Of a stretch of 64,000 nucleotides of DNA, positions 1 to 7,852 are shown in pieces. Position numbers and translations under genes: made by a program. Origin of the DNA: Fodinibacter sp038258215 (GTDB lineage Bacteria; Actinomycetota; Actinomycetes; Actinomycetales; Dermatophilaceae). Under the pieces are notes generated by a model. That model saw only the letters and a list, made by a program, of their open reading frames with translations, did no database searches and was not told where the DNA came from. The first letter of the stretch is position 1. Each line of letters begins with the position of its first letter. The stretch covers positions 1 to 64,000 of the forward strand of contig JBBSQC010000017.1 in NCBI GenBank assembly GCA_038258215.1, written 5' to 3'.

Positions 1-1
1 C

Positions 2-586
2 CGCTTCTACCTCGACGAGGACCCGGTGCTCCCGAACGTCGACACCTACCGCTGCGACCAACCGGCAGCGCTCGAGCACGTGCTCGAGCACCTCGACGAG
101 ATGGTCGTCAAGCCCGTGGACGGCTCGGGGGGCAAGGGGCTCGTGGTCGGCCCGAGGGCCGACGGCGAGACCCTGACCCGGCTTCGCGCCTCCCTGGTGG
201 CCGACCCGCGCGGGTGGATCGCCCAGCCCGTCGTGCAGCTCTCCACGGTCCCCACGTTCATCGACGGCCGGCTCGCCGCGAGGCACGTCGACCTCCGCCC
301 GTTCGCCGTCAACGACGGCGAGCACATCAGTGTCCTGCCCGGGGGTCTCACCCGGGTCGCACTCCCCGAGGGCGAGCTCGTCGTCAACTCCAGCCAGGGC
401 GGGGGCTCGAAGGACACCTGGGTGCTCTCGGACCGGCGGGCGAGCGTGCGCGGAGCCACGGAGGTCTCGGACAACCGGGAGGTCGTCGTCATGAGCGCCC
501 CCACGGCATCCCGCGAGGACAGCATGCGCGACCAGCAACAACAGCAGCAGCAGGATCGCGAGCGGCGGGTGGACCCCTCGTGCTGA
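2..586 (+). CDS. Circularly permuted ATP-grasp protein, 3' part (partial)
   Basis: The window opens inside this gene; reading frame 2 is open from the first bases and 194 residues are visible before the TGA. The visible part has KPVDGSGGKG and the run IAQPVVQLSTVP...RHVDLRPF, as in the C-terminal half of the circularly permuted ATP-grasp family (old names DUF404/DUF407). Such proteins are thought to make peptide-like bonds with ATP, but the substrate is unknown. The downstream neighbours (alpha-E protein, transglutaminase) are the usual partners of this family, which supports the call. The tail is odd: seven glutamines in a row (nucleotides 533-553), then a short charged end. The TGA overlaps the GTG of the next gene, so the two are translationally coupled. 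Confidence 0.85.
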   Translation, partial: RFYLDEDPVLPNVDTYRCDQPAALEHVLEHLDEMVVKPVDGSGGKGLVVGPRADGETLTRLRASLVADPRGWIAQPVVQLSTVPTFIDGRLAARHVDLRPFAVNDGEHISVLPGGLTRVALPEGELVVNSSQGGGSKDTWVLSDRRASVRGATEVSDNREVVVMSAPTASREDSMRDQQQQQQQDRERRVDPSC

Positions 587-1500
587 GCCGGATCGCGGAG
601 TCGCTGTTCTGGATCGGGCGCTACACCGAGCGTGCCGACGGGACGGCCCGGATCGTCGACGTGCTGCGCCTCCAGCTGCTCGAGGACCCCGCGGCCGACG
701 AGGCCGAGGTGTCACGCACCGTGATGTCGGTGATCATGGGGATGCCGGCGGACGGCGAGGTGGGGTTCCGTGACGTGGGCGCCGCCCTGGTCTTCGACCG
801 GACCAACCCTAGCTCGATCACCGGGGCGTGGCTGGCCGCGCGCGAGAACGCGCGCCGCGCCCGCGAGACATTGCCCACCGAGCTGTTCGAGGACATCAAC
901 ATGACGTGGCACCGGTGGAACGGCTTCGGCCGCGACGCCGTGACCGAGCGGCACCTGTCCTGGGTCCGCGAGCGTGCTGCCCTGGTGTCCGGGGTCGCCG
1001 ACTCCACGATGTCGCACGACGAGGCCTGGGACTTCCTCGTCCTCGGTCGGAGCCTGGAGCGTGCCGACATGACCGCCCGCCTGGTGGCCACCGGTGGCCT
1101 GCCCGGCGGTGGCGCGCCGTGGTCCTTGGTGCTCGCCAGCTGCGGTGCGCAGCAGGCCTTCATGCGCAGCCAACGCGGCCTGCTGAGCGACGACCGAGCC
1201 GCGGCGTTCCTCGTCCTGGACCGGGAGTACCCGCGCTCGGTGATCTTCGCGCTGAGCGAGGCGGAACGGCGTCTCGTCGCTCTCTCGCCGCAGGAGGAGC
1301 GGATCGGGGTCTCCGACGAGGCCCGCCGCCAGCTGGGCAGGATCCGCACCTCGCTGGAGTACCGCTCGACGACCGACGTCATCGCCGACCTCCCCGCGCA
1401 GATGCTGCGGGTCCAGTCGGCCGTGACCACGGCAGCCCAGTCCATCGCCAGCCGCTACTTCCAGTCCGGCCCGCTCCAGTCCTGGACCAAGGGGGTCTGA
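580..1500 (+). CDS. Alpha-E domain protein
   Basis: A 306-residue protein starting LSRIAESLFWIGRYTERAD, which is the hallmark opening of the alpha-E (DUF403) family of all-helical proteins. The family has no proven biochemical role; it travels with the circularly permuted ATP-grasp and transglutaminase-like proteins on both sides of it here, and is presumed to act with them in making or processing a peptide. I chose GTG 580 because it overlaps the upstream stop (GTGCTGA) and puts the conserved motif at residue 2. The gap to the next start codon is 2 nt, so the three genes are one operon. No membrane segments or signal peptide are visible. Confidence 0.9.
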   Translation: MLSRIAESLFWIGRYTERADGTARIVDVLRLQLLEDPAADEAEVSRTVMSVIMGMPADGEVGFRDVGAALVFDRTNPSSITGAWLAARENARRARETLPTELFEDINMTWHRWNGFGRDAVTERHLSWVRERAALVSGVADSTMSHDEAWDFLVLGRSLERADMTARLVATGGLPGGGAPWSLVLASCGAQQAFMRSQRGLLSDDRAAAFLVLDREYPRSVIFALSEAERRLVALSPQEERIGVSDEARRQLGRIRTSLEYRSTTDVIADLPAQMLRVQSAVTTAAQSIASRYFQSGPLQSWTKGV

Positions 1501-1502
1501 CC

Positions 1503-2342
1503 GTGCGTCGCTACCGCATCGTGCACACCAGCTCGTTCACCTACAGCGGGGCGGTCCGCTCCGCGCACAACGAGCTGAGGATGACCCCGCTCAACGAGAC
1601 CGGTCAGACCACCCTGGAGAACCGGATCCGGATCAAGCCGCTCACCTGGAGCCACGTCTACCGCGACCACTGGGGCACCCACGTCATGGCGATGGAGAGC
1701 CTCTCGCCGCACGACCGGCTCGACATCGAGGCGACGTCCACCGTCGAGCGCACCGAGGTCGAGCAGACCGCGGGGGTGCTGAGCTGGGACGACGTACGCG
1801 ATCCCGCACTCCAGGACCGCAGCTACGAGTGGCTCACCCACTCGCCGCGAACCGAGCCCGGTGAGGGCATCGCCGAGCTCGTCGACGGCATCCGGGGTCT
1901 CCCGAAGCCGAAGGACGCCGCAGAGGCGGTCTGCGCGCAGGTGCGCGAGCAGATGCGCTACGACACCGGCATCACCGGCGTGAAGAGCCGCGCCGAGGAG
2001 GCCTGGGCCGAGCGGGGTGGGGTCTGCCAGGACTTCGCCCACATCACCGTGGGGGCGCTGCGCACCCTCGGGCTGCCCGCGCGCTACGTCTCGGGCTACC
2101 TCGTCCCCAAGCGGGACAGCGCCGTGGGCGAGACCAGCGTGGGGGAGAGCCACGCCTGGATCGAGTACTGGGATGCCGGCTGGGTCGCCCTCGACCCGAC
2201 GAACGGCACGGCGGTGGGCACCGACCACATCGTCGTGGCGCGCGGCCGGGACTACAACGACGTCCCACCCTTCAAGGGCCTCTACTCCGGGAGCGCGACC
2301 GCCGCCCTCGAGGTCGTCGTGTCGATCACCAGGCTGGCCTGA
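1503..2342 (+). CDS. Transglutaminase-like cysteine protease-fold protein
   Basis: A 279-residue protein with a beta-rich N-terminal domain (RYRIVHTSSFTYSGAVRSAHNE, typical of bacterial transglutaminase-like proteins) and a C-terminal transglutaminase core. The Cys-His-Asp triad is visible: Cys175 in GGVCQDFAH, His217 in ESHAWIEYW and Asp231 in LDPTNG. It could act as a protease, amidase or cross-linker; the family does not fix which. It is the third gene of the ATP-grasp / alpha-E / transglutaminase operon, starting 2 nt after the previous stop. No signal peptide is visible, so it probably acts in the cytoplasm. The 43 bp behind it hold a promoter for miaB rather than a clear terminator. Confidence 0.92.
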   Translation: MRRYRIVHTSSFTYSGAVRSAHNELRMTPLNETGQTTLENRIRIKPLTWSHVYRDHWGTHVMAMESLSPHDRLDIEATSTVERTEVEQTAGVLSWDDVRDPALQDRSYEWLTHSPRTEPGEGIAELVDGIRGLPKPKDAAEAVCAQVREQMRYDTGITGVKSRAEEAWAERGGVCQDFAHITVGALRTLGLPARYVSGYLVPKRDSAVGETSVGESHAWIEYWDAGWVALDPTNGTAVGTDHIVVARGRDYNDVPPFKGLYSGSATAALEVVVSITRLA

Positions 2343-2370
2343 GGATTCCCGCGGACGGTGCCGCGCGGCA

Positions 2371-2376
2371 TACCCT
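2371..2376 (+). promoter_or_regulatory. -10 element of miaB (leaderless type)
   Basis: TACCCT fits the actinobacterial TAnnnT -10 consensus and ends 9 nt before the miaB ATG, so transcription should begin at or within a few bases of the start codon. The motif lies inside CGGCATAC, the octamer that recurs through the window. Confidence 0.5.
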
Positions 2377-2385
2377 TGGCGGGCC

Positions 2386-3912
2386 ATGACTGCACAGACC
2401 GCCGACCCGCGCACCTACGACATCCGCACCCACGGGTGCCAGATGAACGTCCACGACTCCGAACGCCTGGCCGGCCTGCTGGAGACCGCGGGCTACGTCG
2501 ACCTCGCGAGCATCCCCTCCGCCGGTCGCGCCGACGTCGCCGACGTCGTGGTGTTCAACACGTGCGCAGTGCGCGAGAACGCCGACAACAAGCTCTATGG
2601 CAACCTCGGCCAGCTGCGGCCGGCGAAGACCGCCAACCCCGACCTCCAGATCGCCGTCGGGGGGTGCATGGCCCAGAAGGACCGGGCCACCATCGTGGAC
2701 CGGGCGCCCTGGGTGGACGTGGTCTTCGGGACTCACAACATCGGCAGCCTGCCGGCGCTCCTGGACCGGGCGCGGCACAACAAGCGCGCCGAGGTCGAGA
2801 TCCTCGAGTCGCTGGAGACCTTCCCCTCGACGTTGCCGACCCGGCGCGACTCGGCGTTCGCCGGGTGGGTGTCGATCTCGGTGGGCTGCAACAACACCTG
2901 CACGTTCTGCATCGTGCCGAGCCTGCGGGGCAAGGAGCAGGACCGGCGGCCCGGCGAGGTGCTCGCCGAGGTCGAGGCGCTCGTGGCCCAGGGCGTGGTC
3001 GAGGTCACCCTGCTCGGCCAGAACGTCAACACCTACGGCGTGGAGTTCGGCGACCGGCTGGCGTTCGGGAAGCTGCTGCGGGCGTGCGGGGAGATCGACG
3101 GGCTGGAGCGGGTGCGGTTCACCAGCCCCCACCCGGCGGCCTTCACCGACGACGTCATTGCGGCGATGGCCGACACCCCGAACGTCATGCCGAGCCTGCA
3201 CATGCCGCTGCAGTCCGGGTCGGACCGGGTGCTCAAGGCGATGCGTCGTTCCTACCGGAGCGAGAAGTTCCTCGGCATCATCGACAAGGTCCGCAGCGCG
3301 ATGCCGGATGCCGCGATCACCACCGACATCATCGTGGGATTCCCAGGGGAGACCGAGGAGGACTTCGCGCAGACCCTGCGGGTCGTGCGGGAGTCGCGCT
3401 TCGCCAGCGCCTTCACCTTCCAGTACTCCATCCGCGCCGGGACCCCGGCGGCCACCATGCGGGGCCAGATCCCCAAGGCGGTGGTCCAGGAGCGCTTCGA
3501 GCGCCTCGTCGCGCTGCAGGAGGAGGTCTCCTGGGCGGAGAACCGGGCCCTGGAGGGCCGAGAGGTCGAGGTCCTCGTGGCACCGGGGGAGGGCCGCAAG
3601 GACGGTGAGACCGCGAGGATGTCCGGTCGGGCCAGGGACAACCGGCTGGTCCACTTCGCGGTCCCGGAGGCGGCCGAGCGCCCTCGCCCCGGCGACGCGG
3701 TCACCGTGGGGGTCACCTACGGCGCGCCGCACCACCTCGTCGCCGACGGTGCGCTCTCCGGCGGGCCGTATGCCGTGCGCCGCACCCCGGGTGGCGCGGC
3801 CTGGGCCGCCCTCCAGGACGCACCCGTCCCCGGAAAGCCCGCCGTGTCCCTCGGCATGCCCGCCGTGGGGGCGCCCGCGGTGCGGCCCGTCAGCAGCGCC
3901 TGCTCCTCCTGA
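2386..3912 (+). CDS. miaB: tRNA-2-methylthio-N6-isopentenyladenosine synthase MiaB
   Basis: MiaB adds the methylthio group to isopentenyladenosine 37 of tRNAs that read UNN codons, using two [4Fe-4S] clusters and SAM. The 508-residue protein has the N-terminal UPF0004 domain with its three cluster cysteines (Cys18 in THGCQMN, Cys60 in NTCAVRENA, Cys94 in GGCMAQ). The radical-SAM motif CNNTCTFC follows (Cys168, 172, 175), then a C-terminal TRAM region. The last 40 or so residues are a proline/alanine-rich tail beyond the family core. MiaA, which makes its substrate, lies 3 kb downstream in the same direction. The ATG at 2386 is chosen because the -10 element is directly upstream and the first motif falls at the usual distance. 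Confidence 0.97.
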   Translation: MTAQTADPRTYDIRTHGCQMNVHDSERLAGLLETAGYVDLASIPSAGRADVADVVVFNTCAVRENADNKLYGNLGQLRPAKTANPDLQIAVGGCMAQKDRATIVDRAPWVDVVFGTHNIGSLPALLDRARHNKRAEVEILESLETFPSTLPTRRDSAFAGWVSISVGCNNTCTFCIVPSLRGKEQDRRPGEVLAEVEALVAQGVVEVTLLGQNVNTYGVEFGDRLAFGKLLRACGEIDGLERVRFTSPHPAAFTDDVIAAMADTPNVMPSLHMPLQSGSDRVLKAMRRSYRSEKFLGIIDKVRSAMPDAAITTDIIVGFPGETEEDFAQTLRVVRESRFASAFTFQYSIRAGTPAATMRGQIPKAVVQERFERLVALQEEVSWAENRALEGREVEVLVAPGEGRKDGETARMSGRARDNRLVHFAVPEAAERPRPGDAVTVGVTYGAPHHLVADGALSGGPYAVRRTPGGAAWAALQDAPVPGKPAVSLGMPAVGAPAVRPVSSACSS

Positions 3913-3949
3913 CGACGCCCGGGGCGACCGCCGGCCGGCCGAGCTTCGC

Positions 3950-4174
3950 TCAGAGCACCATCATCAGGACGGCGAGCGTGGTGGCGAGCGCACCGACGAC
4001 GCTCAGGGCGACACCGCTCCTCGTGCGACAGCGGGCCCGCGACATGGCTCGGTGGGCCCGGGCAGCCGCGTAGAGGGGCTCGGCGTCGAACGCTGTCGGG
4101 CCGCCGACACCAGCTGCGGTGAGCTGGTCCGACCCGATGGGGTGGTGCGGCACGTGGAGTCCCTTCGCCGTCAT
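3950..4174 (-). CDS. Small hypothetical protein with C-terminal membrane segment
   Basis: I do not recognise this 74-residue protein. It has a mixed N-terminal half and ends in one hydrophobic stretch (SGVALSVVGALATTLAVLMMVL) right at the C-terminus, as in tail-anchored proteins, preceded by an arginine-rich segment (RARCRTRS) that fits the positive-inside rule. The ATG at 4174 follows a TACCCT -10-like element on the minus strand by 12 nt. The same frame stays open further upstream, but that extension runs over the antitoxin gene and the terminator and is unlikely to be coding. It is convergent with miaB. Whether it is expressed cannot be told from sequence. Confidence 0.45.
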   Translation of the reverse strand: MTAKGLHVPHHPIGSDQLTAAGVGGPTAFDAEPLYAAARAHRAMSRARCRTRSGVALSVVGALATTLAVLMMVL

Positions 4175-4257
4175 GGTTGCCGATTCAGGGTAGGTGAGGG
4201 TCGCTGCGCCCGAGGGCTGCTCGGCGGAACCGGGAGAGATGCTGACCGAACGGCCGA

Positions 4258-4283
4258 GGCCCCCGACCAGTCGGTCGGGGGCC
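4258..4283 (-). terminator. Intrinsic terminator hairpin behind the antitoxin-like gene
   Basis: A perfect 11-bp GC stem (4258-4268 pairing with 4273-4283) with a 4-nt loop lies 22 bp past the stop of the small minus-strand gene. It has no T tract, which is common for terminators in high-GC actinobacteria. Confidence 0.75.
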
Positions 4284-4305
4284 CCGGGTGCAGCGTCGGA
4301 GAGGC

Positions 4306-4497
4306 TCAGCGGTCGCCGATCGCCTCGTCGGCCTTGCTCTGCGCAGTGTCGACGTGCTCGGCGTACTTCCCACCCGTGGCCTTGTCGGCGGCGTCTCCGC
4401 CGCGCTCGATGGCCTGGTCGCTGTACTCCTCGACCTTGTCCGGGTGGTCCTTGCTCAGGCCACTCAACTTCTCCTTGGCGCTGTCGAAGAAACTCAT
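4306..4497 (-). CDS. MT0933/Rv0909-like antitoxin family protein
   Basis: A 63-residue, highly charged, helical protein (SFFDSAKEKLSGLSKDHPDK, then VEEYSDQAIERGGDAADKATG) of the MT0933-like antitoxin family. In Mycobacterium tuberculosis the relative Rv0909 is paired with the toxin Rv0910, an SRPBCC-fold protein. No such partner is next to it here; the neighbours are a small membrane ORF and the oxidoreductase gene. It may be an orphan or a stress-related small protein instead. The start at ATG 4497 is supported by an unusually strong Shine-Dalgarno sequence, AGGAGG, about 5 nt upstream; most neighbours lack one. The same frame continues upstream, but without such a site. Confidence 0.8.
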   Translation of the reverse strand: MSFFDSAKEKLSGLSKDHPDKVEEYSDQAIERGGDAADKATGGKYAEHVDTAQSKADEAIGDR

Positions 4498-4597
4498 GCG
4501 ACCTCCTCTCGCTCGGGAACATGTGTGCCCCGTGGGGCGTCCCCCAGCAAACACCGGATCGCGTCCGTGCGCCACCCCGCGGACTTGGCGGAGTCCA

Positions 4598-6253
4598 TCA
4601 GGCACCGGGGTCGAGCCAGGCGTGGATGAGCGGAACCACCGAGGAGCCTTCGCCACTGGCGGCGGCGACCCGCTTCATCGACCCGGCGCGGATGTCGCCG
4701 GCTGCGAAGATCCCGGGCACGGTCGTCTCCAGGTTGGCGGGTGGCAGGCCGTCGGTCCACAGGCTCGACGGCACGTCCCGACCGGTGAGCACGAACCCCC
4801 TGTCATCGCGGACGACCGACTCGGGCAGCCACTCGCAGTGCGGATCCGCGCCGAGCAGGAGGAACAGGCCGTGGCAGGGCCGTTCGGACTCCGAGCCCGA
4901 CCCGGTCTCACGCACCCGGATCCACTCGAGCCGGCCGTCCCCTCCGGCGTCGACCACCTCGGAAAGGGGCAGCACGGTGATCCGGGGGCTGAACGAGATC
5001 TCCCCGATGAGGTAGCGCGACATCGTCGCCTCCAGACCCTCCCTGCGCACGAGGATCGTCACCGATCGGGCGAAGCGGGCCACGTGGATCGCGGCCTGGC
5101 CCGCGGAGTTGCCACCCCCCACGACCACCACGTCCGCGCCCTCCATCTCCCGAGCCGCCGTCATCGCGCTGCCGTAGAACACGCCGGACCCCACGAGGCT
5201 CTCCACACCCGGCACCCGGAGCTTGCGGTAGGTCACCCCGGTCGAGACCACGACCGACCTCGCCCGGATGTCGCCGCCGTCGGTGCGCAGCAGGTGAGCC
5301 TGGCCGCCGGTCCCGGGCTCGAGCGCGGTGACCGACCACCCGGTGAAGAAGCGTGTGCCGAACCGGAGGGCCTGGTTGCGGGCCCTCTGGGCCAGGCGCA
5401 TCCCCGAGATGCCTCGCGGGAAGCCGAGGTAGTTGCGGATCATCGAGGACGTGCCCGCTTGTCCCCCGATCGCCTCGGCCTCCAGCACGATGGTGCGCAA
5501 CCCCTCCGAGGACGCGTAGACCGCAGCGGCGAGCCCCGCGGGGCCGGCGCCGACCACGGCGACGTCGACCACCGTGGTGACGTCGATGTCCGTCGGTGCG
5601 CCGTAGACCCGCACCGCGACGTCGCGCACGCTACGCGGGCTGAACACCCCACGCTCCATGGCCCTCACCAGGGGGAACGCCGGGTCGGGGCCCGCGGCGT
5701 CCACCAGCTCGCGCCCCTCATCGGTGTCCGGGCCGAAGGTGCGGTTGGGCATCCCCATCCGGTCGAGGAAGTCGCGGATGCCGTGGGTGAGGGCGTCGGC
5801 CACGGGAGTGACGATCCGGACGGACTCCACCTCGGGCGCGGCCACCGTCGAGCCCCAGTCCGACAGGAGCTCACAGACGGCGGTGTGGAACTCCTCGTCA
5901 CGGGCCCCCTGCGGCATGAGGAGGTAGGCGTCGTACTTGCCCTTCGCGAGGCCGCCGCGCAGGTCGTCGGCGTCGAGCAGGAAGCGGGATCGGTGCGCCG
6001 CCACGAGGCGGCGCGCGGTGGGCACGACGGCGCGCCACCGTGCGAACGCCTCGAGCACGTGGCCGTCGGGGAGCTGGGACTCCGCGACGAACATCGCGAC
6101 CTGACGGCCCTGCGCGACCAGGCCCTCGGTGAGCTGCTCGGCATCCACCACCGAACCGATGAGGTGCACGTCGTAGTCGCGCTCGTAGCGCCGGAACTCG
6201 TCGGCGAGCCCTTCGCCGTGGGTCGGGGCGATCAGGAGAATGCAGGGGTTCAT
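4598..6253 (-). CDS. Receiver-like domain fused to thioredoxin-reductase-type FAD oxidoreductase without CxxC
   Basis: The 551-residue protein has two parts. Residues 1 to about 135 look like a degenerate response-regulator receiver fold; the usual phosphorylated aspartate is not evident (VAMFVAES stands in its place). Residues 230-551 are a thioredoxin-reductase-like FAD/NADPH module with GAGPAGLAAA (FAD), VVGGGNSAGQAA (NADPH) and the C-terminal FAD motif GIFAAGDI. Where thioredoxin reductase has its redox CxxC (CATC), this protein reads GVFYGSAMTA, so both cysteines are missing. It therefore cannot reduce thioredoxin by the normal dithiol route. Actinobacteria encode a family with this fusion, but its substrate is not established to my knowledge. 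It is divergent from def. Confidence 0.85.
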   Translation of the reverse strand: MNPCILLIAPTHGEGLADEFRRYERDYDVHLIGSVVDAEQLTEGLVAQGRQVAMFVAESQLPDGHVLEAFARWRAVVPTARRLVAAHRSRFLLDADDLRGGLAKGKYDAYLLMPQGARDEEFHTAVCELLSDWGSTVAAPEVESVRIVTPVADALTHGIRDFLDRMGMPNRTFGPDTDEGRELVDAAGPDPAFPLVRAMERGVFSPRSVRDVAVRVYGAPTDIDVTTVVDVAVVGAGPAGLAAAVYASSEGLRTIVLEAEAIGGQAGTSSMIRNYLGFPRGISGMRLAQRARNQALRFGTRFFTGWSVTALEPGTGGQAHLLRTDGGDIRARSVVVSTGVTYRKLRVPGVESLVGSGVFYGSAMTAAREMEGADVVVVGGGNSAGQAAIHVARFARSVTILVRREGLEATMSRYLIGEISFSPRITVLPLSEVVDAGGDGRLEWIRVRETGSGSESERPCHGLFLLLGADPHCEWLPESVVRDDRGFVLTGRDVPSSLWTDGLPPANLETTVPGIFAAGDIRAGSMKRVAAASGEGSSVVPLIHAWLDPGA

Positions 6254-6259
6254 CGCCCG

Positions 6260-6265
6260 ATCGTA
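6260..6265 (-). promoter_or_regulatory. -10 element of the TrxR-like gene
   Basis: On the minus strand this reads TACGAT, followed after 6 nt by the ATG at 6253. This is the leaderless layout seen at many genes in the window. Confidence 0.55.
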
Positions 6266-6327
6266 GGGTCGGGGCGGCGTGGGTGTCCCCGTCCCGGACG
6301 CCGCGATGGCTCTGGAACAATCGGGGC

Positions 6328-6933
6328 ATGGCCATCCGACCCGTCGTCATCACCGGCGAGCCCGTCCTGCACCGCCGCGCCCAACCCGTCGAGGTCATCG
6401 ACGACGCCGTGCGCGAGCTCGTCGCCGACATGTACGAGACGATGGAGGCCGCACGCGGGGTGGGTCTCGCCGCGCCCCAGGTGGGGGTGGGCCTGCGGGT
6501 CTTCACCTGGCAGCTGAACAACGACGACGGCATCCCACCCCGTGGCGTGGTCATCAACCCCTACCTGTCAGCGAGCAAGCCGGTCGTCGGGGACCCCGAT
6601 CCCGACGAAGAGGTGGAGGGGTGCCTCTCGGTGCCGGGGGAGTCCTTCCCGCTCCGGCGTGGGGAGAGCGCCGTCCTCACCGGACAGGACCTCGACGGCA
6701 CGGAGCTGCGGTATGCCGCGACCGGCTGGTTCGCCCGGATGCTCCAGCACGAGTACGACCACCTCAACGGCTTCCTCTACGTCGACCGCCTCCAGGGCAA
6801 GTGGTCGCGTCGGGCCAAGAAGGCCGTCAAGGCTCAGGGCTGGGGCGTGCCCGGGCTGACCTGGGAGCCGGGCGTGGACCGCGACCCGTTCGGTCACGAC
6901 GAGGGGACCCCCGAGGGGGAGCGTGCCGACTGA
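6328..6933 (+). CDS. def: Peptide deformylase
   Basis: Peptide deformylase removes the formyl group from the N-terminal methionine of new proteins, using a bound metal (usually iron). The 201-residue protein shows all three family motifs in order: GVGLAAPQVG (about residue 44), EGCLS with metal ligand Cys99, and HEYDH with ligands His141 and His145 and catalytic Glu142. The C-terminal extension of about 40 basic/acidic residues is beyond the core and common in actinobacteria. ATG 6328 gives a normal N-terminus; an upstream in-frame ATG at 6283 would add 15 unrelated residues that overlap the promoter region. It overlaps miaA by 11 bp, so the two are co-transcribed. Confidence 0.96.
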   Translation: MAIRPVVITGEPVLHRRAQPVEVIDDAVRELVADMYETMEAARGVGLAAPQVGVGLRVFTWQLNNDDGIPPRGVVINPYLSASKPVVGDPDPDEEVEGCLSVPGESFPLRRGESAVLTGQDLDGTELRYAATGWFARMLQHEYDHLNGFLYVDRLQGKWSRRAKKAVKAQGWGVPGLTWEPGVDRDPFGHDEGTPEGERAD

Positions 6934-7852
6934 CCCCGCGTGCGCGATCGGCGTCGTCGGAGCCACCGCCACCGGGAAGTCCGACCTGGGCATCGACCTC
7001 GCCCTCCGACTGGGCGGCGAGGTCGTCGGCGCCGACGCCTCCCAGCTCTACCGGGGGATGGACATCGGCACGGCCAAGGTCCCGTCGGCGCAGCGGCGCG
7101 GCGTCCCCCACCACCAGGTCGACGTCCTCGACGTCACGGAGGAGGCCAGCGTCTCGGCCTACCAGCGCGCAGCACGAGCCGACATCGAGGCGGTGCAGGG
7201 GCGCGGTTGCGTGGCCGTGGTCGTGGGGGGTTCGGGGCTGTACGTCAGAGCCGCACTGGACCGCCTCGACATCCCGCCGACCGACCCCGCAGTGCGGCAG
7301 GCCCTGATGGAGCGGCTCGAGCACGAGGGGGTCGCCGTGCTCCGCGCCGAGCTCACGCGGGCCGACCCGGTGGCATCCGCCGCCATCGAGGCCAACAACA
7401 CCCGCCGGATCGTCAGGGCGCTGGAGGTCCTCGCCATCACCGGCCGGCCGTTCAGCGCGACGATGCGGGTGCGCGAGTTCGTCTCTCCCGCAGTCCTCGT
7501 CGGGTTGCGGCTCCCGAGGGCGGTCCTCGACGCGCGGATCCAGGCACGAACCCGCCGGATGTTCGCCGACGGACTGGTGGACGAGACCCGGGTGCTGGAG
7601 CAGCGGGGCCTGCGCGACGGACCCACGGCTCGGCGGGCCGTGGGCTACGCCCAGGCGCTCGCGGTCATCGACGCGACGATGACGTCGGAGCAGGCCGTCG
7701 CGGACACCACGACGCGCACCCGCCGGCTCGTGCGGCGCCAGGAGTCCTGGTTCGGTGCCGACCCGCGGATCAGGTGGTTCGACCCTCGCGCCGTCGACCT
7801 CGCGGACCGGGTGCTGGAGCACGTCGGCGCATCGTCCGGTGGCTCGGGCTAG
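6923..7852 (+). CDS. miaA: tRNA dimethylallyltransferase MiaA
   Basis: MiaA transfers the dimethylallyl group to N6 of adenosine 37 in tRNA, giving the substrate of MiaB. The 309-residue protein has the P-loop GATATGKSD near residue 13, the DASQLYRGMDIGTAK substrate motif near residue 39, and GGSGLYVRA near residue 94. The length matches the family. It starts at GTG 6923, inside the end of def (11 bp overlap), so translation is coupled. Its stop codon overlaps that of the convergent LuxR gene (shared CTAG), leaving no room for a classical terminator between them. Confidence 0.96.
   Translation: MPTDPACAIGVVGATATGKSDLGIDLALRLGGEVVGADASQLYRGMDIGTAKVPSAQRRGVPHHQVDVLDVTEEASVSAYQRAARADIEAVQGRGCVAVVVGGSGLYVRAALDRLDIPPTDPAVRQALMERLEHEGVAVLRAELTRADPVASAAIEANNTRRIVRALEVLAITGRPFSATMRVREFVSPAVLVGLRLPRAVLDARIQARTRRMFADGLVDETRVLEQRGLRDGPTARRAVGYAQALAVIDATMTSEQAVADTTTRTRRLVRRQESWFGADPRIRWFDPRAVDLADRVLEHVGASSGGSG

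Noticed and set aside
2597..6517. A 1,306-codon open frame on the plus strand
   Set aside because: It runs through miaB, the antitoxin-like gene, the TrxR-like gene (opposite strand) and into def, and its product is Arg/Pro/Ser-rich with no motif. It is a high-GC shadow frame.
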